DNA of 64,000 nt. Origin: Paramecium octaurelia. Its lineage: Eukaryota > Ciliophora > Oligohymenophorea > Peniculida > Parameciidae. The stretch spans positions 376,648-440,647 of the forward strand of contig CAJJDP010000021.1 of NCBI GenBank assembly GCA_905182995.1. Direction: 5' to 3'. Shown here piece by piece: positions 28,806 through 45,575 of this stretch; within the stretch, counting starts at the first letter, position 1, and each line of letters begins with the position of its first letter. The position numbers and the translations under genes are program-made. A model generated the notes under the pieces. The model ran no database searches, was not told the DNA's origin, and saw only the letters and a list, made by a program, of their open reading frames with translations.

Positions 28806-29121
28806 TATTAAATATAATATTAATTTAAGAATGAAGAACAAAAAATTCAACCTAATTCCATTTACACTACTGAAAAATATCACTCTTATATGTTTTCAGA
28901 GTATATAATTTCATAGCCAAATTAGATTGTATTATTTAATATTCTACACTGAATCTTAATTCTTAATGAGTGAACCAATTTACTTGGGATCATATTTATG
29001 CATATCTGGTTTCTGGTGATTTTTCAGTTATTTGAGAGCATATTAACTTGAGGGGAAATATTATTGTTTCTTAACAGTATTTTACAATTGATAATATAAT
29101 TAAATTTTAAATTTAAACCAG
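28806..29121. other. Bidirectional promoter region
   Basis: 316 bp between divergent starts of the Sin1-like gene B and a NEK kinase. AT-rich, no coding frame. Confidence 0.5.
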
Positions 29122-30991
29122 ATGGATAAATACAAAAAAATAAGAGTAGTTGGAAAAGGTATTATGATAAAATAAATCAGGTAGTTTTGGATATGCTCTT
29201 CTAGCCTAGGCATTGTCAAATAAGAAAAATTATATAATAAAAGTATCAAATGATTTAAATTAGATTATTGACATATCTAAGATGGACAGAAAATAAAGAG
29301 AGGAAGCATTAAATGAAGTTCATGTATTGAAGGCCATGAGGCATCCCTATATTATTACATATAGAGAATCATTTATGGAGAAAAAGTATTATTTTTTATT
29401 GAAACCTTTGATAGATGTCTATGTATAGTAATGGATTATGCCGATGGAGGTGATTTGTACGGTAAAATAGCAAAACAAAAAGAACTTGGAATACTCTTTT
29501 CGGAAGAACAAATACTAGATTGGTTTGTTTAGATGGCATTGGCTATGAATCACATACATGAGAGGAAGATTTTGCATCGTGATTTGAAAACTTAAAATAT
29601 ATTCCTCACAAGCAAAAATGATGTGAAAATAGGGGATTTTGGTATTGCACGTGTTCTCTAGCACACATATGATTGTGCCAAAACAGCAATAGGGACCCCA
29701 TACTATTTAAGCCCAGAAATATGCTAAGAAAAACCTTACAATCAAAAATCTGACATCTGGTCGCTTGGTTGCATCTTGTATGAATTAACTACCTTGAATC
29801 ATGCATTTGATGCATTGTCTATGAAAGAATTGGTTTTAAAAATATTAAGAGGAACTTATCCTCCAATACCATCACAATATTCTTCAGAATTATAATCTTT
29901 AATAGCTGATATGCTGATTAAGGATCCATCAAAGAGACCAAGTATAAAGAGAATTTTGGAGAGAGATTTCTTAAAATAAAGAATAGGAAGTTTATTAGTC
30001 TCAACACTGAATAGACATGAATTATAGGAGTTGACTGAAATAAAACCTACTGAAAATCTGTAACATATATAATCTTATAGTTAGTTTTATATAACCTTAA
30101 TAAACAGCATAATAATTTATTTTATAATAAAAACAGTTTGAATAAAATAAGATATCTCAAAATCAGAGTTAAAATAATTCCCCTATTACCTCAAGATAGA
30201 TTATTCAAACAGTAGCTAGTAAGAAACCTTCACCCAAAAAGGATAACAGCAAAGTAGAGTTAAAATCATTGTTTAATAGGCAAAATTCACCTTTGCAATC
30301 AATAAATTAAAATTATTCTATACAATAATAACAAATTTATTCTTAATAATAATAGTAACAACTTATGGATGAAAAATTTGAAAAACCTCATTCATTTGCT
30401 AGTGTAGTTAGTTAGAAGGAAAATCAATAATAGTAGCAGCCTCCTAAATAATAATAAAATATAGAATTATTAAATAAATTTTATTTAAAAGACAATACAA
30501 ACATTGTTAGATTACAAAGTAAGAGTCCAATTTTGCAGGAACAAAAAAGAAAAGAATCTATAGTAAGTTTGGTAAGAGAAGATGACAGTTTTGAGCAATA
30601 ATAAGGTTATAAGTTCCTTATCAAAGACATGAGGAAATGTTTGGATAAAAAATAATCGAAGGAAGAGGAAGAATCAATCATTGTTGACAATTTCAAAATA
30701 GTTCCTTAGTAATTTTATCAGTAATATATTTATAGATTTCTTAATCAATAAAAATAATTTTAAGTTCCTGGAACCTCTGAAAGAGATACTATCGGCTATA
30801 AGATAGAAGCTCTCAGATATTATTTGGAATAGCAAATGGGTTTAGACACTTTCATGAAAGCTTATCAGACTTTAGAGAATAGTTAAGAAAGTGAATAATT
30901 GAAATAAGCAAATTAATTACTAAATTAAGAATTAAGGAAATACATACCATTAATAATCTAATTAATAGTTTGTGAAGATTCATATTATTGA
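29122..30991 (+). CDS. NIMA-related (NEK) protein kinase
   Basis: Predicted 596 residues with introns 29159-29180 (CAG end), 29386-29414 and 30080-30107 (GTT start, CAG end). Kinase domain residues 4-265: [99 protein letters not shown]. The LSPE and LGC motifs are typical of NEKs. The C-terminal 330 residues are Gln-rich, with a helical segment near the end ([22 protein letters not shown]). NEKs are greatly expanded in ciliates and act on cilia, basal bodies and cell-cycle events. Confidence 0.88.
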
Positions 30992-31028
30992 TCTATAGTA
31001 TTCAAATTCAAAAAATTATAAGGATTTC

Positions 31029-31414
31029 TCATTTCTGTGATTAAGTACAATTGAAAATATTGTCCTCTTCTTGAATAATAGCGTGTGAGATATAAAGATT
31101 TAGCATTTTCTAAATGAAAATGGAATAAATTAATTACAATCTTCAAATTTGGATTAATAAGCATTCTTTGGCCTTACTTTGAAGCCGACACTGGTTATTT
31201 CAAGGGAATGGGGATAATAATTTTATTGTATGAGGATGAATCTTGAGTTTCTAAAGGAGTATTTTCATAATCTTCTATCTGAATTATTATAAATATAAAT
31301 TACCTTAATATATTTTCTGGGTGATGGTTCTAATGATTCATTTGATTTAGCAATATCTGTTAATCTTAATGAATCATATAATTCATCTATTGTAGGTGTT
31401 AAGAATTATGACAT
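31029..31414 (-). CDS. Small hypothetical protein
   Basis: Predicted 110 residues with introns 31279-31303 (CAG end) and 31110-31137. The coding sum is divisible by three. Polar, Ser/Glu-rich, no recognised domain. Convergent with the NEK gene, with 37 bp between stops. The call depends mainly on intron bookkeeping, so it is tentative. Confidence 0.5.
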
Positions 31415-31558
31415 TGTTACTGGTAAAAGGATGATATTATATTAATTAAAAATATAAATAATTAATGATAACAAACATATTATAATATAAAAGGAATCAA
31501 AACAGCACCCAGGATATATTTTTTATAACTAATTGGAGGTATAAATAATCATATGTGA

Positions 31559-31930
31559 ATGTTTAAAATCATAAGAACTATTTTGAGATCTTCATCCAAA
31601 TGTTTTATGATAAGAGGTTAAATTAAATAGCAAAAAATGCATTTAAAATAATGGTTGGAAGTTATTTGCAATAGATTTGTATAAAATATTGGTTTAATGA
31701 TACTTTTAAATATATTTCATATCATAATATATTTAGAAGATTTGTATTTGTATGTGTTATTAGAAGAAAATGTAATGATAGAAAATTATACAATTTATGT
31801 GTTAGAATAATAAGTACAAGCAGCGAAGAATTCTACATTTAAATATTGGCTGAAATTTATGATATCTTTATATTTAATACTAGTATTGGTGAAGCATTTA
31901 GGAGTGTAATTAAGTTTGCAAAGCTTGTGA
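31559..31930 (+). CDS. Doubtful small membrane protein, possibly a gene remnant
   Basis: Open frame of 123 residues from ATG 31559 to TGA 31928-31930. Two hydrophobic stretches, IGLMILLNIFHIIIYL and FMISLYLILVLVKHLGV, could be membrane segments. Coding-like sequence (LLENQQLKLRLTLLFDCDDINE) continues in the same frame for about 70 codons after the TGA, and no fitting intron was found. So this may be the truncated front of a longer, broken gene. No family recognised. Confidence 0.35.
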
Positions 31931-32202
31931 TTCTATAAATTGACAATTGTTGATTATCAGTTATTAGAGAATTAATAGTTGAAATTAAGATTAACTTTAC
32001 TATTTGATTGTGATGATATAAATGAGGGCAGAGACAATGAGAATGAGATTTAATTTAGGAATAAATAAGGAATAAATTGTCAAATTTAAGCAAATAGTAT
32101 ATTAATGAATTGGATGAGAGCGATGAAATTTTAAGATTAATATAAATTTTAATATATTATCAATAATTATATATATAAATAAAAAATAGAAATAGGTAGA
32201 AA

Positions 32203-33832
32203 ATGTCCTTGAAAGACTTTTAGATTTTGTAAGAACTAGGTAAAATTTGTAATGATGTTAGGTGAGGGAGCATATTCGAAAGTGTATAAAGTAAGAAGAA
32301 TAGCAGATGGTTTCGAATACGCTTTAAAGAAAGTGAAACTACAATCATTATCAGACAAAGAGAAATAAAACGCATTGAATGAAGTTAGAATATTAGCTAG
32401 TGTCAGACACGCCAATGTAATTTAGTATAAGGAGGCATTTTTAGAAGAATCTACTCAGAGTTTGTGGTATAACCTATTGTTTCTAAATAGTATTGTAATG
32501 GAGTACGCAGATGATGGAGATTTATTCTAAAAGATTGTTGAGTGCTAGAAAAAAGGAATGCTGATGGCTGAAAAGGACATTTGGAACTACTTTACATAAG
32601 TAATTCATCCATCTACTTTAAGATAGTTAAGGGATTGAAGGCATTGCACGATATGAAGATATATCATCGAGACTTGAAATCAGCTAATGTCTTCATGAAT
32701 GTAGATGGAACTGTTAAATTGGGAGATATGAATGTATCTAAAGTGGCTAAAAAAATACTATTATACACTTAAACCGGAACCCCTTATTATGCATCTCCTG
32801 AGGTGTGGAAGGATCAGCCTTATGATTCCAAATCCGATATCTGGTCATTAGGTTGTGTTCTTTATGAGATGACAACATTAAAACCTCCATTCAGAGCAGA
32901 AGATATGAACGGTCTTTACAAGAAAGTTGTTAGAGGCTATTATCCAAAAATACCAACTATATATAGTTAAGATCTAAGCAATGTTATTAGAGCTTTACTC
33001 TAAGTCTAACCTCATTTGAGACCATCTTGTGATAAAATCTTACAACTATCAGCAGTTATCAATAGAATGGATGATAAGGTTCTGATTGAAGAAGAAGGGG
33101 CCAAATTCTTATTATAGACTATTCGAGTCCCCAGAGTCATGCATTATCTAACTGATAGATTACCTAAGCCTAATTATGCACCTGTAAAAATGATGAGAAT
33201 TGATAAGAATCAGTTCATTCAAACTTTGGCTGTTTAAAAATCAAGCTAAGATAATGTTGAGGATCCTTTAACCAATTCAAACGTTGAACATTTGCCTAGG
33301 ATTGGTCGTAGAGTAGATGATTCTTAGATCTAATCATATGATGCTTCATCTGTTATTAGTAAAAAATAGAATAAAGTTGATGAATCGTACATTTTACCTA
33401 AACCTTCATTAGAAATAGCATCGTAGGGTTCTAAAAACAGTGAGAAACTCAATCTCATTCACTAGATTTATGCTGGCAATCCTGTTAAAGTTGTTAAGAA
33501 AACAAAAAAACCTATGAAACCAGAAATTCAGATACTATAATAAAAGCTAGTATAGAAGAAACTAGATATCGAAGGTGAACCAAAGCCTTTACTAATTAAA
33601 AAGTATATCATACCTTATAATCTAAAGTGTTAAACATCAATAAGAGGAAAAATCTCCATCTCCATTTTTGCCTGCTCTTCCTGCTATTTCTAAAGAGAAA
33701 AGAATCATGAAAGACAACAATGAGGATGAACAATTAAAAAGGATTAAACAGACTGAGGAATAAATATAAATGCTAAAAGAAAAATAATTAAAATAAAAAA
33801 GAAAATATTAACTTAGAAATTCAGAGAAATGA
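32203..33832 (+). CDS. NEK protein kinase with atypical DMN motif
   Basis: Predicted 511 residues with introns 32240-32261, 32467-32490, 32600-32622 (AAG end) and 33603-33627 (AAG end). Kinase: [67 protein letters not shown], then [11 protein letters not shown] in place of DFG, and [32 protein letters not shown]. The Asp that binds Mg2+ is kept while Phe-Gly is replaced by Met-Asn, as in a NEK subfamily with DLN/DMN. The tail is Lys/Gln-rich coiled coil. The AAG intron at 32600 must be removed to join the N-lobe to [17 protein letters not shown]. Its stop lies 30 bp from that of the convergent NDR kinase. Confidence 0.87.
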
Positions 33833-33862
33833 TTATTCTTATATTAAAAATATCAATTGTAA

Positions 33863-35439
<1,577 letters not shown>

Positions 35440-35493
35440 ATTAGTATTAACTACAGTATTTATCTGTAAAATAAATAAAAATATATAAATAAC

Positions 35494-36506
35494 TCATAAT
35501 CTAAACCAAAATGTTGTTTTAGGTTGTAATCCTTTCTATGAATTATTTGTGAATGATTTAAATTATTTATTGGCATACTTTCTATCCTAAAATTAATATG
35601 CATATTATTGTAAAGATATTCTATCTAATGATCTACTTGATTATGAATTATTTTTCCTATTATGTGACCATCTTTACTCATAATCTCTTTATGATTTACG
35701 CTAAGGATACACTGATTAATAATCAAATAATATCTGAGGATTTGATGATTGTCTCCTTTGAGTATTTGGTTTCCCCAATTTCAAAGTATTTAAGTAGCTA
35801 TCGAAATCCTTTCTTATTTTTGGACTAGAATTTCTAGCATTTAATTTTGTACTAAATAAAGTACTGATTCTCTTTTATAAATTTCTTAATTTGTCTTATT
35901 GAGCATCTGCTTTATTTTTCAAGAGAAATGAGGTTTTTGGAGGTGATATTTTCTTAGTTTGGATAAAAGTTTCTAAGTAATTCAATTAATTATATTATTA
36001 TTTAGGAGGTGAATAGTTTTAAGTGAATTAATTAATTTAGAAATCACCTTAAATATTGATATATTTCCTTGGTGAGCTTCCTGATGCATTTGATTTAAAT
36101 AGTTCTGAAAATTATTAAGCTGATTTTTATCCAGAGGAATTGAAAACTTAATCTTCTACTTTTACATAACTTTTTTGGTCTTAAAATTTTTACTAAATTG
36201 AAGCCTGCTATACTTATTCATCAACTTAAATCCAGTTCTTCTCAAACTCTTACAAGGTGATTGCACCTGTTTTTGATACATTCAAATAATCAAACAATTA
36301 TTAGATCACTCTATTATCATACAAATCATATACTCTTCTGATTAAATGCCGTGATTTTATATCAACTCTAATTTGAGATCATCTAATTCAATTTTTTGAG
36401 AATCATTCTAATCAATATCAACAAAAGCAGCACTAATCTTTGCATACTTTTATTGTAGATTACCTTTAATAGTTTTCCAAAGGTTTAGCAATTCAATTTA
36501 ATCCAT
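35494..36506 (-). CDS. EF-hand-like protein with long basic tail
   Basis: Predicted 329 residues with one intron, 36311-36333. The first 90 residues form a degenerate EF-hand pair: FVDIDQNDSQKIELDDLKL and FDYLNVSKTGAITLQEFEKNW. The remaining 240 residues are Ser/Gln/Lys/Arg-rich and probably disordered, with repeated SSPR/SSPK-like short motifs. Removing the intron is what brings the second EF-hand into frame. Loop residues are imperfect, so calcium binding is uncertain. Divergent from the next plus-strand gene (285 bp). Confidence 0.68.
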
Positions 36507-36791
36507 AATAAAATTTTATTTCTATTTTAATTATTCAAGTAAATTAGAAAATTGTTACTGATGAAATTGTATTGAGCTTTTATGATATTTCGTAATATTG
36601 AAACATAAGAAGTTAATTGAATCTCATTAAATTTTAACAAAAATTACATTTACTATTCATATCTATATATAGATTCTCTATAAGTGTTTCTAACTTTTGA
36701 GCTTGGAAAATCAGATTTTAATTACGCTTTTATTTAATTATTATAAGATAAATAAAATTAAATAATTACCATCGTCTTTCTTTATTCAACT

Positions 36792-37703
36792 ATGGAAATT
36801 ATACCAGTCGAAACTAAAAAACGAATTCATGAGTTTTCTTATGCTCAAAAGGTGTCCAATTAAATTTCTCCTGATAAGTCCCATATAAAACTTAATGAAT
36901 CCTTATTTAAAGCTCAAATACTGGAAAAATAATCTTGCACATTAATCAGGAATATTTAAAAAGACCTTCTTATGAAAATCAAAAAATACGATTCCTTATT
37001 GCAGAAAAACAACTTTTAAAAAAATATATCAAGTTCCTAACCAACTTCCCCTCCAATTAGGAAAAATAATGAAGAAAATTAAGAACTTACTTAACTGTAA
37101 TATCAAATTAAACCAAAAGGGGAAAAACTTTTAACTGAAATTGTTCATAAAACCACTCAAAATGATCTTCGCCGAGAATCCCTTCCTATTAAAAAATTAG
37201 ATGTTAAATTATCCTATTTTTCAGAAGAAAAGCCTTTATTTTCTGCTTAGGATATTTCTCCTATCAAATAAGAACAACACAGTAATACACTTTGCTTAAG
37301 AAGAAACACTACTCAAAATATTACTACACCCCAATAAAAAAAATCATCAGTCACAGATGTTTTAGGTAGCTACGCAAAACTTCATACAAGTAAATCAGCA
37401 TCCAAAAAGAAGCCTAATTTAATCGAATTTAAAAACTAAATTTAATGTACAAAAGAAACAAAAGATATAAAATAAAATGATGTTAAAAAAATTTAATCAG
37501 GAAATAAAAAACAGAGTGAAACTACAGATTATACATTTAGACCGAAAAAAAATGAAGTGCCAATAGATAAGTAAAATAGAACAAGGAAGAATTAAAAATA
37601 AAAGTAGAGTATTGATCTCTGTGTCAATACAGATTTGAAGGAAATTATTCACATTATTAATGACTTAGATTTATTTAATAATAGGTTAAAAAAGAAGTCA
37701 TGA
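36792..37703 (+). CDS. Hypothetical Lys/Ser/Gln-rich protein
   Basis: Intronless frame of 303 residues. Basic and low-complexity, no membrane segment, no recognised domain. Uses all three Gln codons freely, which supports real coding sequence under code 6. Confidence 0.6.
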
Positions 37704-37907
37704 TGAGAATTAATTTTGAATATAGACTATTTATTTATTAAATGACAAATCATTATTTAATCTACTTAAAAGGCTATTATAAATATCATTTATGAAGTAA
37801 TAATTCTTTTTATTTGAGTATTGCATATTCTGAAACAATCTATTTCAACCATTTCCAAACCTATTTTAACTGAGGTGGTGCTGGGAATTGCACTTTGGAA
37901 TGAAAGC

Positions 37908-38402
37908 TCATAAACATTTAAATTAGAGATTCAATGAATTTCTATTCAGAAGATCTCTTTGTACTAATAATTTAATAATTAAGATTTACGGTTCTAAATT
38001 TTGGCATTAATTCTTGGATATATCCTATTCTAATTTCAAAATTTCTTTGCGAAATTCAATGTTTTGTTTCTATAATATTCCATTGTTAATTAATTCTTAA
38101 TGATGTTTTTCACTAATTATTTGTAATTCCAGAAGCAACTCCTCTTATTTTTATTTTTGCTTTTTATTTTCCTAATTCTGCTCTTCAACTTGTTATTGAA
38201 AACTAATTAGTAATTCTTCAATATTTTAAATTTGTTCTGTCAACTTTTTTAATTTTAGGTCTTATAATTAGCAATTCTGGCATTTAGTGACATGCTTTGA
38301 TCTGGCAAAAGTAACTTTCTTTTGGTGAAAATTTTCCCCTGTTTAGCTTGCAGTGGGCTATGAACATACGCTTCCTTCAGGGTCTGCATCTTTATAATTC
38401 AT
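37908..38402 (-). CDS. Coiled-coil protein, function unknown
   Basis: Frame of 164 residues, no intron needed. N-terminal 45 residues polar with a CQNC motif, then a continuous Glu/Gln/Lys/Leu coiled coil (residues about 45-140). Coding-like sequence continues past the TGA in another frame, so an additional C-terminal exon is possible but could not be placed. Confidence 0.55.
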
Positions 38403-38537
38403 GAGCGATCAATTAATTAAATTTAATAAAGATAAATATATTTATACCATAGAAGTCTAAAAATTATCATTGTTTTTTGAAGTTCAGTCAATTCAAACAC
38501 AAATATTATGCATACCAATTAATATAGTAACAAAAAA

Positions 38538-39144
38538 TCAAATATAATTCATTTTAGATGCTAAATCATCTTTAGTCATAGCGTCTTTACCCTTGCTTGC
38601 ATCTGAGATGAATTCAAGGATATCAGATTCACTAATCTGAATATCAAGATATTAACCAAAGACATTTTTAATTTCAGCCAATCCAATTTTACGATCTCTA
38701 CAGTAATAAATAGTTATTTTACTTTTTAACAAATAAATCGAAGATTTCATCCATCTCCTCATCTCTACCCTTATTCTCAAACCATCTTCTTTAAATTAAA
38801 TGCATCACATCTTTCAATGAAAAACTATCTCGTTGTCTATGAAAAAAATTCAAATAATATAAAGTTATACTCATCAACAACATCATGAATTTCCTCTTCT
38901 ATATCCTTAACAGTTTTATTAATAAAAGCAAAATTGCCTAGAATTGATCGCAAGCTTTATCGATTAATGTGACCAGACCTTTAAGGATCATAAAAGTTGA
39001 AGCAATCTCTGATTTCAGATTCCTAATTTCAAACTTGATCCATACCATATCATCTGGAAGTTTCTAAACTACTTATTATTTTGAACTTTTCGTATTGTTC
39101 TTAGGGTTTTACTGGGGCTATTGCTTTTTTTTATCGAGTTTCAT
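38538..39144 (-). CDS. Centrin/calmodulin-like EF-hand protein
   Basis: Predicted 174 residues with introns 39023-39045, 38837-38870 and 38698-38722. A basic Lys/Gln N-terminus (about 30 residues, as in centrins) is followed by four EF-hand positions. The first is SEIRDCFNFYDPQRSGHINRQSLRSILGNF; the third and fourth lie in DEEMDEIFDLFVKKDRKIGLAEIKNVFGQYL and SDILEFISDASKGKDAMTKDDL. Several loops lack ideal Ca2+ ligands. Architecture and size (about 170) fit the centrin group found at basal bodies and in the infraciliary lattice. An axonemal light-chain role is an alternative. Confidence 0.72.
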
Positions 39145-39354
39145 CCTGTTGAATAATTCAAAAAAATTAACAAATTAATAACAATTTGATATAATTTAAG
39201 AAAGGAATTTAAATATCTCATTAGAAGTAATTGAATGATGTAGAAATCAATGTGGTTTAAATTAAGATGGTTAATTTATAGAGATGTTGTTGTTGTTGAT
39301 TTTTTACTTATAATTTATGAATATTAATATTAAAGTAGAAAATTAATTATAGTA

Positions 39355-42760
<3,406 letters not shown>

Positions 42761-42791
42761 TATTAATATTATAATTAATATTATTTATTTC

Positions 42792-43812
42792 ATGCTCAAT
42801 ATCCAATGTATAATCCTTAACTAAATAGAACAAAGTGACTAACCTGAATTTCCTTATAATAGCAGAAGAGCGAGTCATTTAATTATGTAATAAGTTACAA
42901 CTACAAAATCTTAAAAACTATAAGTCCTTGATTTAAAGAGAGGAGAGAAGAAAAATTCATTAATGCATTGCTTTCGTTTATTAAAGGCATCAATAGATGA
43001 TGATAATTTTAATTTAATTCCAACAGAAAAGCAGATCTAAAGCAAGAAAATTATAAATCTAAAACCATTGAAGAATGTGATTGAAAAAATAGCCTTAATG
43101 AGATAATAAGATTAACCAAGAAGAAAATCTGTATACGGAGATACATTTGGTTAATTGACAGCAAAATAATAATCGAATCTACCAACTTAAATTTAATAAC
43201 ATCGTTAAATTGATGGTTAAAGATTTGCCCTGTAAAGTTTTGCAGGCATATTAGAAAGAAAAAAATAAAAAAGAACTTCACTAAAGCCCAGTTTACTAAG
43301 GAAACTATCTAAATAAGATACAATTGTTGGTAGTAATTCTTATTATTTTAGAATATGATAATATGGAGAGACCTCCTTCATGTAAAACTCCTCCAAAATA
43401 AATTATTATTAAATCCATTCATAAAACTTAAATGGAAATAGTAAAAGAAAAATATTTCAAAGTTTAAGATTTTAAGATGATTTAATTTTTATCCGGAAAA
43501 TCTCAATAATTAAAAGTGTAAATCAATGGCAATAAAGCTCTCAATCTTAATCTCTAAACAACAACTCAACAATCTTCTTCTATTATAGCCAATCGAAGAA
43601 TATCAACCTTATTTCCAACACTCCCAATCAATAAAATTAGCAGATGCATAACTAACCCTCTTGAAAATAAAATTGATCCTCAATTAAGTAGTAGATCAAT
43701 GCATCAGTAAAATACCCCCTATCTCACATAAAATTTAAAACTCACCAAAAAAATACAAATAGGACTCAAAAATTTATCTCACCCTTTATAACGATTAAGT
43801 TATCATTTATGA
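42792..43812 (+). CDS. Hypothetical Gln/Lys-rich protein
   Basis: Predicted 332 residues with one intron, 43330-43351. Starts 31 bp after the DHX8 stop. Basic, Gln/Ser/Asn-rich, no domain recognised. The intron removes a TGA and restores frame into a Ser/Thr/Pro-containing C-terminal half. Confidence 0.6.
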
Positions 43813-44449
43813 TTACATGATGTTAATTATTTACTATAGAGTAACAATTTTAGACTAAATTAACTCACATTCTATAATTCAGCTGATTGCTGAAGTATTT
43901 TTATCATTAAACTTTGATAAATTTTAAGTTAATTCAAATTTATTAGGAATTACCATCAAAGTTTTTGTTTGGTTTTTCTATTTTTTGAATGATTACCTTA
44001 AATGTTGTTTTGTTATTATATTCATTTTTCTTTATTTTTCAAAGTTTATAAGAAGTACGAACTCAACCAAAGCCTTCTAGCATAATCGGATAAAATTATA
44101 GCTGTACATGAATAACATACAATCTGGTATAGAATCTTAAGCTAAACCCTTTTACTACAATCCAAAAGATCTTTAATATATTAATTGACTTTCAAATAGT
44201 TTTCCATTATAATGCCTTTATAATTAAAACAGATTAATAAATTCGTGTTATATGATTGAGAATTTGTGAAATTTTACTATAAATAATATTTTTATTTTAA
44301 TAAATTTAATTAATAATTAATAACTTTAAGCATTTAAATTTTTTATCATTATCTCTGCATGAAGGACGAGAATTTATGATCAGAAGTTATCAGACTTCAC
44401 TTAACACTTTAATTTATTGGATATAAATTTAAATTATTAATATAATAAA
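43813..44449. other. Gene-free AT-rich spacer
   Basis: 637 bp before the RING-YEATS start. The duplicated block begins inside it, at 44256. No coding frame or RNA gene seen. Confidence 0.5.
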
Positions 44450-45187
44450 ATGATTTCAAAAGATAATTATACATGTCCAATTTGTTTAGGGGTTTTTGTC
44501 GATCCTTGCAAATTACAATGTAACCATACTTTTTGCTTATCTTGCCTCCTTGAATTAGTTGATTTCAATTTTATTCGATATAAGTGTCCAATGTGTAGAA
44601 TTGAGTTTTTGAATGATAAAGGTCCTTTTAAAATTGATGAGGAAATTTCACACATAGTTTAAACTTGTTTCAAAGAAGAATTTTAAAAAAGAAAAGAGGA
44701 AATTAAGCTCAAATAAGAAGTGGATCAAAAAGAAATGAAAATTAAAATTAACTATGGCAACACTTATCGCTATATTGAAGAGGAAAAAACTAATAAGCAC
44801 TTATGGACTGTTTATGTAACCTTGGATTATGTAAACTAACTTGATTAAACTCCTTTAAACTCTCTGATATTAATAGAGTTAGTTGAAAAAGTAAAATTTA
44901 CATTGGACGAAACATTTTATCCCGATGTTATAGTAGTCAAAAGTCCCCCCTTTCAACTTACGCGCAAAGGGTGGGATGTTTTTAGTATACCAATAGAAAT
45001 CACTTTTAAACCACAATATAAACTTGATCCCATTAAATTTGAGCATCATCTCGTTTTTGAATAGGATGGGATTAAGAAATGTTAAATCAGCAAAATCAAT
45101 GCAGAAAATATTAAAAAACAATTGGATGCCTAAAAATCAGATCAAAACTAAAAAATAGTTTAAACTAAACAAATTTGGAAAGTATGA
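44450..45187 (+). CDS. RING finger - YEATS domain protein (copy 1)
   Basis: Intronless, 245 residues. Residues 9-48 are a C3HC4 RING (CPICLGVF, CNHTFCLSC, KCPMC), the E3 ubiquitin ligase fold. Residues about 85-205 match a YEATS domain: YGNTYRYIEEEKTNKHLWTV, a beta-rich segment with VKFTLDETFYPDVIVVKSPP, GWDVFSIPIEITFKP and LDPIKFEHHLVFEQ. YEATS modules read acylated histone lysines within acetyltransferase, remodelling and elongation complexes. The C-terminal 40 residues are basic and Gln-rich. Pairing with a RING is unusual. The gene is probably single-copy, since its twin at 45770-46507 lies in the artefactual duplicate. Confidence 0.82.
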
Positions 45188-45285
45188 TGTTTGATTTAAT
45201 CTTTTTAAAATATTATTGTAAATGGGATTTTTAATTTATATAAGAATGATCCATTACTATTATCAAAATAATCAATAAGCTTTTT

Positions 45286-45574
45286 TCAAGAAACATTTTT
45301 TTTTTATAGTTTCTGTTTTTATTATTCTTTAAACTCTTTGATTTTTTTATCAAAGATACTTAATTATCTCATTTATTTTTCCTTTTCCTCCTCATCCTCT
45401 TTTTTTTACTAATATTAAAAATTGAAGTTATATATATAATCCCCGGAGAGTTCTGTTGTTTTATGGCTTTTGGCTTTTTCAATATTTACTTAGATACCCT
45501 TGTCTTCAGTTAATAATTTATGTGAAACTCTTTGTTTTTGTGAACTGATATTTTTGTTTTTATTTTGCCTGCCT
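45286..45574 (-). other. Truncated duplicate of the 46606-47427 gene (contig edge)
   Basis: Carries the stop codon and last ~95 codons of the Gln/Lys-rich gene found whole at 46606-47427, cut off by the N at 45575. This is an assembly artefact, not a real pseudogene. Confidence 0.85.
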
Positions 45575-45575
45575 N
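45575..45575. other. Single-N scaffold gap
   Basis: The only ambiguous base. It lies exactly at the junction of the two identical 1,319 bp blocks, so the true distance here is probably negative (overlap), not a gap. Confidence 0.9.

Larger units (their letters stand above)
44256..45574. repeat. 1,319 bp block, copy 1 (end of left contig)
   Basis: Line-by-line comparison shows this block repeated at 45576-46894 with a constant offset of 1,320 and no difference seen. The copies are separated by the only ambiguous base in the window, N at 45575. Copy 1 ends inside a gene that is complete only in copy 2. This is the signature of two overlapping contig ends placed side by side instead of merged. 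Confidence 0.93.
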
